DNA of 64,000 bases from Candidatus Saccharimonadales bacterium (GCA_035317825.1 DATHGB010000020.1:1-64000); one strand, 5' to 3'; shown: positions 1 through 9,114, counted from the stretch's first letter. Program-made: numbers and translations. The notes: generated from the letters alone by a model not told the origin.

Positions 1-128
1 AATTCATGGTGCAGCGGGCGCTAAAAAGTTTCCACGAAATCAGTGGTGAGATAGAGCGATGGAGAGAGATTTTGGCTGTTCCCTATCAAGAGTATTTATT
101 AGCTAAGTGAGGACTGGGACTTACACTG
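1..128 (+). repeat. P1: left-end repeat, recombination-site remnant
   Basis: The window opens inside a repeat whose second copy is P3. From 6 there is a 34-codon open frame ending at TGA 108-110, matching P3 codon for codon: shared residues include KSFH, GE, RW, IL and VPYQEY, with many differences at third codon positions. Five bases after the stop both copies carry GGGACTTACACT. The start ATGGTG sits where the tRNA-Phe type repeats have TTGGTG (antisense of a tRNA-like ACCA end). It is read as the end of a cassette boundary whose hairpin half lies outside the window. Confidence 0.6.
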
Positions 129-1288
129 CTATTCGTTAATCTGAATAAGGCAACGACTCGAGGTATACATAAGATTGCGATTATAGAGGCAATACACATC
201 GCAACAATGAACGGTGATTTCTCGCCGTAAAACGCAACTAGCAACCCGAAAGTAAACTGTCCTGCCGCGCTACCGCTATCACCTACGATGACATGCAGGG
301 CTGATCCTTGTTTGGTTTGGTTATCCTCTAACGCGTCAAACGCCAATGATTTAATTGCAGGGGAAGTACCCCGTGCAAAGAGACCTAGAGCAAAAGTTAA
401 AACATACAAAATCCACAAAGAATGTGCAAACAAAATCAACAGTATTGAAACAACCAGCCCTATTTCAGCAATTCCAACTGCTTTTAATCCCGACAATCGG
501 TGTGCGAGTATTCCTACTAGCCAGCGCCCGCTCATATATCCTAGGAAAGTAAAAGCCTGCAGAAGTATGCTATTTTCCAATGAATAACCTTTGGCAAGAA
601 ATAGAAGTGGAAGAAAGACAAACAGTTGCGAACTACAGAATGAATCTAGGAATTCAAGTGACAAGAAAAATTTGAACGGCCTATTATGTTTGATTGCCTG
701 TGCAGTAATTTTCGGTGCAATATTTGTTTTCACAGACTCTTGGCGTGACGCATAAAATAGAAAAATAATCGCAAACAGCGCAATTAAGGCGACGGCTGCT
801 TTCATCGCACCTAAAACAACTAATCCAGCAACGACAAGCGCAAAAGCAACCCTGACGATGTCAGCAACCATACTTAATCTTGCAATCATCTTGAATCTAT
901 TTCCACGAGTAGTCATATTCGCAGTGATTGCGTTGACACCCGAGAGAGCCGTTCCTGATGCTACGCCCATTACCCCATAGGCCAACATGAGCAGAGCAAT
1001 ATTCTGAATGCTAAGAGCGGCGAAAACAATACATGAAGCCACCATCACACCAACAGCCGCTAGCTGCAAGACATGACGTGTAGCCAATTTATGCAGCCAT
1101 CTCACGACGGTTACCGCACCGACAATCGTAAAGACAATAAAAGTAGCCCCAATATATCCGATCGCCTGAGCATCAATGAGTTTCTCGGCATACAGTACAG
1201 GCAAAAGCACAGAACAAAATACAGGAAAACCTTTGGAGAGCGCAGTTAAAATATAGAGGTCAAATGACCTTTTGGGATGTCGTTTCAT
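86..1288 (-). CDS. MFS transporter
   Basis: A 400-residue polytopic membrane protein with about twelve hydrophobic segments, the length and layout of the major facilitator superfamily (drug-efflux-like subfamily). The N-terminus is short and basic (MKRHPKRS), followed directly by the first membrane span. The substrate cannot be read from sequence. It is the only gene between repeats P1 and P2 and its 3' end runs into P1 (stop at 86-88, the P1 frame ends at 110 on the other strand), so it looks like a one-gene cassette. A TATGAT -10-like box lies 8 bases before the ATG and no Shine-Dalgarno sequence is evident. Confidence 0.85.
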   Translation of the reverse strand: MKRHPKRSFDLYILTALSKGFPVFCSVLLPVLYAEKLIDAQAIGYIGATFIVFTIVGAVTVVRWLHKLATRHVLQLAAVGVMVASCIVFAALSIQNIALLMLAYGVMGVASGTALSGVNAITANMTTRGNRFKMIARLSMVADIVRVAFALVVAGLVVLGAMKAAVALIALFAIIFLFYASRQESVKTNIAPKITAQAIKHNRPFKFFLSLEFLDSFCSSQLFVFLPLLFLAKGYSLENSILLQAFTFLGYMSGRWLVGILAHRLSGLKAVGIAEIGLVVSILLILFAHSLWILYVLTFALGLFARGTSPAIKSLAFDALEDNQTKQGSALHVIVGDSGSAAGQFTFGLLVAFYGEKSPFIVAMCIASIIAILCIPRVVALFRLTNSSVSPSPHLANKYS

Positions 1289-1327
1289 CAGCGTCCATCA
1301 TATCATAAGCAGAAGTTTTGACCATAA

Positions 1328-1418
1328 GGGATTCTAACCCCATTTACAGAGATACATATCGAAAAAAAACACACCTCTCGGTGTGCAGTATCTGTTATCT
1401 AAATTGGTGCTGGATTGC
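1328..1418 (+). repeat. P2: diverged tRNA-T-arm / hairpin repeat
   Basis: Same module order as R1-R10 with different bases. A T-arm-like stretch GGGATTCTAACCCC (1328-1341; antisense loop TTAGAAT) is followed by TTTACAGAG, a six-bp hairpin CACACC/GGTGTG with a TCTC loop (1370-1385), then GTATCTGTT and a TTGGTG at 1404-1409. The downstream peptide tail of R and P1/P3 is absent. The TTAGA loop core is also found in the tRNA-Gly next to the recombinase. Confidence 0.55.
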
Positions 1419-1427
1419 AGACGTATT

Positions 1428-1462
1428 TATAATTGTTAACACAGAGAATGTTAACAATTATA
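1428..1462. terminator. 13-bp palindrome hairpin
   Basis: TATAATTGTTAAC (1428-1440) and its exact reverse complement (1450-1462) are separated by nine bases. It lies between the start of the MFS gene and the end of the next gene on the same strand. There is no clear T-run, so it may be an operator rather than a terminator. Confidence 0.45.
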
Positions 1463-1595
1463 AATTAAGTAATGTAGCTAAAACTTTTAACTTGCGGTCA
1501 GGTTTAATCCATTAGACAATATACTAATGGATTTTGCTCAACAAGCTCAAGTCTGCTGCAATATCTATTTTCAATTGCCAGGCAGCAATGCCGCA

Positions 1596-2129
1596 TTATG
1601 TTGTCTCCACATCCATCTGGGCTAAAACCTTAAACAGCGCCTGTTCGATCAGCTCTGCTCTTGATATCCTCCCATTTGTAAGATATGATGGCGGATCTTT
1701 TTCAGTAAAGCCATGTTCTGCCTGCAAGAGGACACCAAGATCAGCATATTTACTTGGAATCTTATCCATCATTTCTTGTGGGTATTCTACTCCAAGATCT
1801 ATACCTACCATGCTCATACCACCAGGCTGTCTCTCGATCACCACCACCTCACAGCCTTTCCAATTTGCACCAGGAAATGGTTTTATCACACCACTCTCGC
1901 TCGTCACTAGATAACCAGATTTCTCGTCCACGAGACGACGGAGTTTTGTGTGTCTATTTTGCGCTCCTTCATATATTTCTTGAATGGATAGCGGCTGAGC
2001 CGCCACATCAGATTCTACATCAAAACCAATGGTTTCGATTTGAAGCCCTATTCGAGCAAACGCCCGCTTTACAGCAGTATGCTTTATCGGACTTTGACTA
2101 CTGACATATACATCTACGATTTCGCTCAT
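1596..2129 (-). CDS. yjjX: Inosine/xanthosine triphosphatase, YjjX-type
   Basis: 177 residues resembling the DUF84/YjjX family, which hydrolyses non-canonical purine nucleotides ITP and XTP to keep them out of RNA and DNA. Family-like features: an N-terminal VYVSSQSPIKHTAVKRAF segment (substrate loop with N/S-P-xK), then AQPLSIQEIYEGAQNR at about residues 43-60, and a TSESGV acidic segment near 75. The start has GGAG eight bases upstream. It shares the cassette between P2 and P3 with the SDR gene. House-cleaning enzymes of this class are frequent cargo of mobile arrays; the call rests on motif resemblance only. Confidence 0.75.
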   Translation of the reverse strand: MSEIVDVYVSSQSPIKHTAVKRAFARIGLQIETIGFDVESDVAAQPLSIQEIYEGAQNRHTKLRRLVDEKSGYLVTSESGVIKPFPGANWKGCEVVVIERQPGGMSMVGIDLGVEYPQEMMDKIPSKYADLGVLLQAEHGFTEKDPPSYLTNGRISRAELIEQALFKVLAQMDVETT

Positions 2130-2268
2130 CCTTGTTGCTCCGCTGCTCCTCTTAATTGTATAGGAAGGATGTTGTCACCTTCCTCATGTTAATAGTCTAC
2201 ACTGAAATGGATAAGCACATAAGAGGCCCTAACGGATTCAAAAGATGAAACTCAAAAGAAAAAGATAC

Positions 2269-2292
2269 GTATCTCTCAACGTATCTAATCTG
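2269..2292. other. Hairpin in intergenic gap
   Basis: The 260-bp gap between the YjjX and SDR genes contains AGATACG and CGTATCT arms separated by ten bases. Nothing else recognisable is seen in the gap. Confidence 0.3.
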
Positions 2293-2389
2293 TTATAAAC
2301 TCTTAGAATACATTATTAATAACTCTTCTTTGAGTATCCCGAAGCTATTAGGACCGCAACCTTCAGTTGAAACTATTATTTACTAAAAG

Positions 2390-3112
2390 CTATTTATCCT
2401 TGATATTGAAGCCTCCGTCAATCAATAAATCAGTCCCTGTGGCATATGAAGCATCGTCAGAAGCCAAGAATAAAACAGCCTGGGCAATTTCTTCAGGTTG
2501 TGCAATACGACTTAGAATTGTCTGTTTGCTAATTTTGTCAAAAATTTCAGGAGGCCAGCTCTTTGACATATCTGTTTTAACATAGCCAGGAGAAACACTA
2601 TTTATACGAACCGTTGGAAATTCCTTTGCTAGTGCTTGCGTCAGAGCAATAACTCCCGCCTTGCTAATGCCATAAGTCAGGCTTTTCATACTTGTGAGAC
2701 TATAGTGACCTTTAATTGAAGCGATGTTTACGATTGAACCGCCCCCACGTTCAACCATACCTGGAATGATTGCTTGAATACAGTGTAGTGTACCAAGGAC
2801 ATTCACCTTGTACTCTTTAAGGGCTTGCTCATCATCGGCATCTCGAACATCGGTATTTCGCGACCTACCAATCCCTGCGTTATTAACAAGAATGTCAATT
2901 ACGCCTAGTTTCGCAATCTCCGAATCAACGGCTTTTTTATCTGCGACATCGAAAAAGGTTTTTAATGAACCTTCAATTTCCTTATGTGTTTGGTTGAGCT
3001 CATCAGAGTCCGTACTTGCATGGACTATGACTCTGTAGCCTTTTGATGCCGCAAGCATAGCAACCGCTTTGCCTATACCTCGACTGGAACCGGTGATGAG
3101 AATTGTCTTCAT
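2390..3112 (-). CDS. SDR-family oxidoreductase (FabG-like)
   Basis: 240 residues, a classical short-chain dehydrogenase/reductase with a Rossmann fold binding NAD(P)H. Visible motifs: TGSSRGIG cofactor loop (residues 7-14), NNAG (77-80), catalytic Ser132, and YGISK (Tyr147, Lys151), and the usual C-terminal FLASDDASYATGTDLLIDGG. Closest in form to 3-oxoacyl-ACP reductase-like enzymes, but the substrate is not predictable. A TATAAT box lies six bases before the ATG (3119-3124), so the transcript is probably leaderless. Lies in the P2-P3 cassette with the YjjX gene. Confidence 0.9.
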   Translation of the reverse strand: MKTILITGSSRGIGKAVAMLAASKGYRVIVHASTDSDELNQTHKEIEGSLKTFFDVADKKAVDSEIAKLGVIDILVNNAGIGRSRNTDVRDADDEQALKEYKVNVLGTLHCIQAIIPGMVERGGGSIVNIASIKGHYSLTSMKSLTYGISKAGVIALTQALAKEFPTVRINSVSPGYVKTDMSKSWPPEIFDKISKQTILSRIAQPEEIAQAVLFLASDDASYATGTDLLIDGGFNIKDK

Positions 3113-3118
3113 ACCTTG

Positions 3119-3124
3119 ATTATA
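3119..3124 (-). promoter_or_regulatory. -10 box of a probably leaderless SDR transcript
   Basis: TATAAT on the minus strand followed by CAAGGT and then ATG. Transcription would begin at or next to the start codon. The same geometry recurs before several cassette genes. Confidence 0.5.
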
Positions 3125-3169
3125 CAGGAGAGGAAGAATCTAAGAGATATAAGGTAGAAATATAAAAAT

Positions 3170-3330
3170 AAAAGACATCTTATGACATCTTTTATATATA
3201 AATTCAATTGGTGCAGCAGATGGATAAAAGTTTTCACTTGATAAGAGGTGAGCTAGATCGTTGGCGGTTGATCCTTGAAGTTCCTTATCAAGAATATCTA
3301 CAACATAAGTAAGTGTCGGGACTTACACTC
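3170..3330 (+). repeat. P3: repeat copy with hairpin and peptide tail
   Basis: An imperfect hairpin (AAAAGA 3170-3175 with TCTTTT 3188-3193) is followed by TTGGTG at 3208 and an in-frame 34-codon tail ending TAA 3310-3312, aligned without gaps to P1. GGGACTTACACT at 3318-3329 follows five bases after the stop, as in P1. The remaining sequence to 3488 holds nothing I can identify. Confidence 0.6.
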
Positions 3331-3488
3331 TGTACGCTCAATAGTATGTATTTTGTCTGCGATACCATCATGCAGCGAGCTGATGAACCGTTTATGATTT
3401 AAAATGAGCTAGTGATCTGGCGAACTTGTTCAGCCTCTATAATTCTATTATACAATATCGGCCTATCGCGCTAGAAAGCTACCGTTGC

Positions 3489-4508
3489 CTAAGCCCTCTT
3501 TTTCTTACCGTTACTTTGCGTAGTTGTATTAGTATTATAATGCCTCTCAAACAAACCGATGCTCATTGTATCAGGCATAGCAATTCTATCGCCATTGTCA
3601 AAATCGAAAAGCTTATCCATATCTAGGGTATTGAACGCTTTGACCTGCGTATCTTTTGGCTGGGGTATTCGTAGTCGTGATTTATGAAGTGCAAGCATAT
3701 TATGAAGCAACATCCCCGACAAGTAGGTACTGGTAAACCTCTGTTCCCATCTTATAAACTTAAAGGTTCGTGAAAACTGCTTAATAACCTTGTCGGGTGT
3801 CTTTTCTGTTTTTGAACTAAGATACATAAATGTATCCTGCTTGTCTGCGCCAATAACCTTGCCGTCATCTATCTGGAATCCAAACTGAGTATCAAGCAGG
3901 GCTGCACCGTGCTTATAAACATTGTAGTCCTGATTATTTAATATATCTGAGCCAAGTCTGACCAGCATGTATACCGCATTAGCTATGCCTTTTTGCCACT
4001 CCTCATCACTAAGTGTTGAATACAGCTCCCTCGGACCGAGAAGTATTTTTGCTACTTCTTCGTCATGACTACCTTCAAAATACTCCCTCTTAATCAGCTT
4101 GTCGATTCTGTCTTTAAACTCTCGAAAACTCTGCATTTGCTCAACTCCAACCCATGGACAGTCAGGATTTTCAATATGAGCAAAGAACAATCTAAAGAAT
4201 GATTCTATAGCGTGGTAGCTATTGATAGCGAGCTCTCTTTTGGCATAGCCCTCTAACCACTTGCTATCTATATCCGAATCTTTCACTGTCAACTTGCCTA
4301 CGCTAAAGCCCTTATCTAAGTGCTCCTTCATCGGCTGCACGTCTGCAATGAAACTAGCTAGAACAACGGCTTTATTTACAAAGTAGTCCTCGTCATATTC
4401 ACCATAAAATTGCTTGTTAAGCTCAGCGATTGGATTATTTGGGTCGTCTAAAGATAGTGGGATAAAAGAGTCTTCATCCGCTTCGTTTGGAGGTGTCTTG
4501 TCTGCCAT
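3489..4508 (-). CDS. Hypothetical protein, last gene of unknown directon
   Basis: 339 residues, soluble, acidic N-terminus and a basic tail (NGKKKRA). No family recognised. The middle (about residues 85-130) is a helical stretch with SYHAIESFFRLFFAH, and near 200 there is YNVYKHG; such helices with a KHG element occur in HEPN-like abortive-infection proteins, but no RxxxxH motif is present, so this is only a hint. It is separated by 78 bases from the gene above, with TATTAT six bases before AUG, so it may have its own promoter. Function unknown. Confidence 0.7.
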   Translation of the reverse strand: MADKTPPNEADEDSFIPLSLDDPNNPIAELNKQFYGEYDEDYFVNKAVVLASFIADVQPMKEHLDKGFSVGKLTVKDSDIDSKWLEGYAKRELAINSYHAIESFFRLFFAHIENPDCPWVGVEQMQSFREFKDRIDKLIKREYFEGSHDEEVAKILLGPRELYSTLSDEEWQKGIANAVYMLVRLGSDILNNQDYNVYKHGAALLDTQFGFQIDDGKVIGADKQDTFMYLSSKTEKTPDKVIKQFSRTFKFIRWEQRFTSTYLSGMLLHNMLALHKSRLRIPQPKDTQVKAFNTLDMDKLFDFDNGDRIAMPDTMSIGLFERHYNTNTTTQSNGKKKRA

Positions 4509-4586
4509 ATACCTATAATAAGCCAGTTCTAACAGTACAGAAAGTTATAGCCGCCACAAAGCTAGATTTTGCCTTCTAATTGAACT

Positions 4587-5429
4587 TTATTTTTTATCTA
4601 TTTCGTAAATATTTGCTCTTGGCTTAAGATAGTAATCTCGTAATCCTAATTCCCAAATTATAAATAGTTTTGTTATGTCGGAGATAAAGATATTGTTGAT
4701 TTCAGCTTCCAGATGCGTCTCTTCCTCTACGTAATAGTCCGTTCGATCGCTTGCTTGATGAGCATGTGGGTGGCGTAGACTATCCAGATATGCAAGAGAT
4801 TCTATATTACCGGTATCATTATTCGGTCTTAACATTCCCATTTTATGGAGTATGCGAATTGCAAATAGATTTGACCGAGTCGACGGCATTCCGTATTCCT
4901 TAAGTAGCGCAACAGAATCAGGCATACTCATCTGTACCTTCTCATGTATAAGGTCGAGTAGACGCCAATATTGAGTGTACGCTTCGGTCAAAAGTTTTAG
5001 CTCTTGCAATTCATTTGCCCGTGACCAAATAAAGGCTGAATTAAAAAAACTTCTCAATTTGGCTTGTCCGATATTTAGACCGGAAATATCTTCTAAAAGT
5101 TGCATACCCATATTTCCAAACTTTTCCGAAACATGCGAATTTTCAGCAAGCAAATGTTCTTTTCTCTCGTTATGTCCACTTGTACCGTAGTTTATTTCTG
5201 TAGTTAAAATGTCGTAATCTTCAGAATAGACATGTTCAAAGCAAAACGAATACAAAATACGTATTTCTTTTGAGACACGTTCGTAAGAGTCTTCGCTTAG
5301 TCCATCCTTCAAATTTGCTACAAGACTATGTCCACCGACGCCATAAGTTGTAACCGCATTAAGTAACTTGAAGTTTGTAATATTAACGTTGACGCCTATA
5401 TCGGGTATATTAGATCGAAATTGTGCCAT
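4587..5429 (-). CDS. HEPN-domain protein, putative RNase
   Basis: 280 residues from the ATG at 5429, preferred to the upstream ATG at 5459 because AGGAG stands nine bases before it and the upstream gene stops only five bases away. The C-terminal half is helical and contains SLRHPHAH, an RHxxxH motif of the kind that forms the catalytic site of HEPN ribonucleases (the R-polar-xxx-H signature). HEPN proteins often act as toxins or anti-phage effectors that cut RNA. The N-terminal half is not recognised. Translationally coupled to the gene at 5434-5802. Confidence 0.7.
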   Translation of the reverse strand: MAQFRSNIPDIGVNVNITNFKLLNAVTTYGVGGHSLVANLKDGLSEDSYERVSKEIRILYSFCFEHVYSEDYDILTTEINYGTSGHNERKEHLLAENSHVSEKFGNMGMQLLEDISGLNIGQAKLRSFFNSAFIWSRANELQELKLLTEAYTQYWRLLDLIHEKVQMSMPDSVALLKEYGMPSTRSNLFAIRILHKMGMLRPNNDTGNIESLAYLDSLRHPHAHQASDRTDYYVEEETHLEAEINNIFISDITKLFIIWELGLRDYYLKPRANIYEIDKK

Positions 5430-5433
5430 GTTA

Positions 5434-5802
5434 TTACACTCCTGATCGTCCTCTACCAACGCTCACCCCAAAGAAGTGTGAGAGCATACTAGCAACCTCT
5501 TCAACGGCGTTTTTGTCGATTACTGCATATTGCTCTTTAGATTCTGCACTACCGTGAGTTTCTACTTCCTCTATTACATAGGTATCATTCATTTGCTTGT
5601 GTAACGTGAGACGATAATGTTCATTACCGCCAAAGCCTTTATATATGTGGAGAATGCTGTTTTCCATAAAACAATGCCAATGATTTTTGGACTCATCGTT
5701 GCCGGCACTTAACTTTTCGTAATCATCGTTACTGATTTCCCAATGTACGGGAATAGTTCGGACTTTTTCTAATGGTTTAAATTGGCGATCTAGGCTGCTC
5801 AT
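5434..5802 (-). CDS. Small hypothetical protein in the HEPN directon
   Basis: 122 residues, soluble, mixed alpha/beta composition, not recognised. Its ATG overlaps the stop of the 226-residue gene (ATGA, 5799-5802) and its stop is four bases from the HEPN gene start, so the three are probably translated together. The tight coupling suggests it forms a complex with or controls the HEPN protein; that is inference. Confidence 0.7.
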   Translation of the reverse strand: MSSLDRQFKPLEKVRTIPVHWEISNDDYEKLSAGNDESKNHWHCFMENSILHIYKGFGGNEHYRLTLHKQMNDTYVIEEVETHGSAESKEQYAVIDKNAVEEVASMLSHFFGVSVGRGRSGV

Positions 5803-6479
5803 TCTAATTCCCTTTTCTTAAGTGTGGCGACAACTTTATCAAATGTGCCTACACCATTCTTATTATCAAGATTTGCTCCTGAAATAGATACATTCTGCCA
5901 GCTATTTAGTTCTAAATAAGGGTAGCTGGCAAGATTAGGTACTGCTTCGATCCACTTATCTCTTGCGCGCATGATAATAATTGTCTTACCAAGCCGCATA
6001 GCCTCACGCACGAGGTGGAACTGATACTGTTGCGAAGGAACGTAATGCTTGTTATATGTGTAGGTCACGGAGTGGTATGGGAAGAATTCAATCATCATTA
6101 CCCCTTGAGCCAATTCATCACGAGTAACACCTGCTTTTTCGAGTGGCTTCAGCCTAGCCGTCCACCACTTGTAGCCTCCTGTTTCTTGAACCCTAGGTGA
6201 CAAATAAAGAAATCCAGAATTGGTACTATGATCCAAGTTGGCGCGGGCTTCATGAACCCAGTAAGGATTATCGAAGTTAGTTGTTGCGTCTGCTTCCTCA
6301 AACCCTGGATTAAGTAATAGGCAAACCACTTTTGCTGTTTTGATGTCTCCTCCGTAAGGTTCTGGAAAACCATCGAAACGAAGACCGTCTCGCTTATATT
6401 TCGGGTTGTTCAATGTCTCAATATCACAGGGTGCGACAAACGGAGCTTGTTTTGGCAAATCTAACCAAGGATTGTCCAT
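5799..6479 (-). CDS. Hypothetical protein, weak UDG-superfamily resemblance
   Basis: 226 residues. Segments VVCLLLNPGF (about residues 51-60), YLSPR, and MMIEFFPYHS (about 125-134) recall the loop pattern of uracil-DNA-glycosylase superfamily folds, where a GxxPG-like loop follows the first strand, but the canonical catalytic motifs are not clear. A nucleotide- or DNA-binding role is possible. It starts two bases after the upstream membrane gene ends and overlaps the following gene by four bases. Confidence 0.65.
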   Translation of the reverse strand: MDNPWLDLPKQAPFVAPCDIETLNNPKYKRDGLRFDGFPEPYGGDIKTAKVVCLLLNPGFEEADATTNFDNPYWVHEARANLDHSTNSGFLYLSPRVQETGGYKWWTARLKPLEKAGVTRDELAQGVMMIEFFPYHSVTYTYNKHYVPSQQYQFHLVREAMRLGKTIIIMRARDKWIEAVPNLASYPYLELNSWQNVSISGANLDNKNGVGTFDKVVATLKKRELE

Positions 6480-6481
6480 AT

Positions 6482-7354
6482 TTAGTTTGATCGCCCCTTA
6501 GGTGATTGTACAGCACGGAAATGTCGAGTATCAAGCAAAAACACATCTCCACGTAACTTATGCCACCTATCAATACATTCGAGAACTTCGGCCACAGCAT
6601 CCACGAGTAACCTCCTACCATCATTGTTAGCTAGCATAGGAAGCGTATATTCCGCCCTATATTTACCAATGTTTATATCGTTGAATGCAGCTACAGCAAA
6701 TTGCCCGGATTTCTTTGTTTTTGACATAAGCAAATACCGATTTTCAAACTTATTAACTTTGTTAAGCTCGCTTCCGTTTATTACTTTGTACTTATCATCG
6801 GGTTTACCATTTGCTTTGTAGTAACGCGGTTCGGTAGCGGTTTCAAGCTGTCTTATGGCGCCTATGAGTCGTATGAAGTTATTACGTTCTTCTACATTTA
6901 GATTATTGTATGTCAGCTCACTAGAGACTAGATCATTGATAGCCTTTTCGCTTTGCAACCAGTCTGTTGCCAGAAAGAATACCATTACACTATTCACTTC
7001 AACACTCTTGAGCATTTTTTCTGGTGTCATTTGTAGTAACTTGAGTACCTTATTTAATCCTGGCGTTGGTGTACCAATTACCAGCGGCGCTATGCGATTT
7101 AATAATGTAAGCAGTTCGCGATCGGCTTGCATCTTCACATAATCAGATAGGTCTTTATTTTTTTCCGCTTCTGCCTTCTCCCTTACTTGCTCATAAAGGA
7201 AGATGACTATCGGTATGATAACAAGACTGGCACTAACATTTACCAACAAGTCCGATAGCTTTCCGTCAAAAGTTAGCGATACCAAGAACAGCACTATGCC
7301 TGCCGCCAGAGGCAGTACGTATGGGTATTTGTTTATTACTAATTTTATATTCAT
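6482..7354 (-). CDS. Membrane protein with two N-terminal spans
   Basis: 290 residues. Two hydrophobic segments (about residues 11-29 and 36-54) are followed by a charged coiled region (YEQVREKAEAEKNKD) and a soluble, helical domain of about 220 residues on the cytoplasmic side. Two-helix anchors joined to a cytosolic sensor or effector domain are common in membrane-acting defence effectors, but no known domain is recognised. Second gene in the six-gene directon, 44 bases after the 571-residue gene. Confidence 0.65.
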   Translation of the reverse strand: MNIKLVINKYPYVLPLAAGIVLFLVSLTFDGKLSDLLVNVSASLVIIPIVIFLYEQVREKAEAEKNKDLSDYVKMQADRELLTLLNRIAPLVIGTPTPGLNKVLKLLQMTPEKMLKSVEVNSVMVFFLATDWLQSEKAINDLVSSELTYNNLNVEERNNFIRLIGAIRQLETATEPRYYKANGKPDDKYKVINGSELNKVNKFENRYLLMSKTKKSGQFAVAAFNDINIGKYRAEYTLPMLANNDGRRLLVDAVAEVLECIDRWHKLRGDVFLLDTRHFRAVQSPKGRSN

Positions 7355-7398
7355 CGTAATTCAATGCTAACACTAAAGATACGATTATCGCATCTGGT

Positions 7399-9114
7399 TT
7401 AATTTTTCTTATCTGACGGGTTTAGATTTAATCCGAAAGTTGTTCCTAAATTGTCACCAAGTTCTATTAAGTAATCAGTAACATCGCTGTGCTCTAAGTC
7501 TGTAGGGTGTTTGATAATGATTTCCATAGCTTCACTACTGAGGTCAACACTGCCGATATTTTCGCTGATTAAACGTATTGCTTCATCGGGTATTGATTTA
7601 GTCCTCAAGAACTCTGCTGCTCCTCGAAACTTACTACCTGCTGCATATGCTCCGACATCCATCATTGCTACTAGGCAATGCTCCATCTGCTCTTCAAGGT
7701 TATTCTTCTTAGCAATGTCGTAATGTTCTTTCAGTCGCATTATTGAAAGGCTTGCTCCCCGAATATTGCCCTCATCAATCGTTCGTTCTGCGAAAGTTTT
7801 TATTTCGTACATCAATGAGAAAAGGGTATTTCGATTATCGGTATCGCGCTCCGAGTCAACGCAATAAGGTGCAAGTTTGTCAGCGATCACATACAGGCAG
7901 TCGTAATGTATCAATGGATACATATCTGGTCTACTTCTTTCAAATGCATACCCAACACCTAAAACGGCGTTCATGAGGGCGCTGAACTCAGTTTCATACA
8001 TAATGTTCATGAGCATTTTTTCTTCAGGCTTACTCCCAGACAACATCCTCTCGCCAAGCCAGCCTAGACATCTGTCAATGTTGTCCGCCGTTTCCTTCAT
8101 TTTTTCCGTCTCAATACTGGTCTCGTTAATAATACCCTCACCAGCACTACGGATTGCCGACATGACACTTCTGAACACAGCTGGCTGCTTACCCATATAT
8201 TCATCTCCAACGTCTTGCCATAAGTCTATTAGAGGATTGAGCTCATTTACACTCTTCCTTTCAACCAATGCAGTCGCGATGCGATCAGTACTTTCAACTG
8301 CTTCAAGCAGAACACTCTGTAGTCCGTGTGCACCTGCTAGTTCTATGCAATTATCGATAATTGCTGAATAGTATTTAACGAGTTCATAAAGTATCTTGTG
8401 GTGCTTTGATTTCGTTACATCAATTATTACTTTCTCTAGAGATCGTAATGCGGCTTGCGAAGCCTGCAAGTCGTCTCTACGAACCGCTTGCATTAGATAA
8501 CTTTCTAACGGTAGCAGCGGATTTTCTTTATCAGCTATCTTAGTTTTTCTCCGATTGTAATCTTCAAGTTTCTTTTCGTATTCGGCATTTATTTCTTCGT
8601 CACTACGTTCGTCAGTATCATCAGCTGTAGCATTAAAGAACCTTATATGAATTGGAGGCGTGGGCATAGGAAGATAGGCGTCTTCAAAATAAGATTTGAT
8701 TGCATCGGGTGTTGTTTGCTTAGACAGAAAGTCCAATGCGTTTGATGGTATTAGATACTTGGTTTCTTGAATTATTGCCAAGGCCAAACCTATAAACGTC
8801 GAGATGACCAGCAATAGGTTAAGGATCGCAAACCATTCTGAATGTACAATAGCGTCTGAATGTGCATTAAACCAAAGATAGTTATGCCTGTCGAGTGATA
8901 GCAACAAGGTTGCTAGTGATGTCGACAAAATGCTAATAACGAGTAGGATGCTAGTGGTTACGAACGACACCCCTTTAATCATTCGCTGCGTGCTCTTGAA
9001 TGAGAGTAATGGCCTAAGCACTTGCATTAGGGCGATTAGTCCAGCAAAACCTATGCCAAACACTGTAACCTGTATAACGAATAACGAATTGTAGTAGCCG
9101 CTTAAGTCACTCAT
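7399..9114 (-). CDS. Large membrane protein, first gene of unknown directon
   Basis: 571 residues with three clear membrane segments in the first 130 residues (about 13-35, 45-70 and 90-117), then a large soluble helical region rich in repeated helices. Not recognised. It heads the directon of six genes that runs down to 3489. A TATGAT box is located eight bases before ATG and may be its promoter. A membrane protein at the head of an operon containing a HEPN protein would fit a signalling or abortive-infection system, but this is only contextual. Confidence 0.65.
   Translation of the reverse strand: MSDLSGYYNSLFVIQVTVFGIGFAGLIALMQVLRPLLSFKSTQRMIKGVSFVTTSILLVISILSTSLATLLLSLDRHNYLWFNAHSDAIVHSEWFAILNLLLVISTFIGLALAIIQETKYLIPSNALDFLSKQTTPDAIKSYFEDAYLPMPTPPIHIRFFNATADDTDERSDEEINAEYEKKLEDYNRRKTKIADKENPLLPLESYLMQAVRRDDLQASQAALRSLEKVIIDVTKSKHHKILYELVKYYSAIIDNCIELAGAHGLQSVLLEAVESTDRIATALVERKSVNELNPLIDLWQDVGDEYMGKQPAVFRSVMSAIRSAGEGIINETSIETEKMKETADNIDRCLGWLGERMLSGSKPEEKMLMNIMYETEFSALMNAVLGVGYAFERSRPDMYPLIHYDCLYVIADKLAPYCVDSERDTDNRNTLFSLMYEIKTFAERTIDEGNIRGASLSIMRLKEHYDIAKKNNLEEQMEHCLVAMMDVGAYAAGSKFRGAAEFLRTKSIPDEAIRLISENIGSVDLSSEAMEIIIKHPTDLEHSDVTDYLIELGDNLGTTFGLNLNPSDKKN

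Noticed and set aside
6-110. P1 and P3 coding tails as independent genes
   Set aside because: At 34 codons, without ribosome sites and beginning exactly at the tRNA-like CCA position, they are better explained as gene ends cut by a recombination site.
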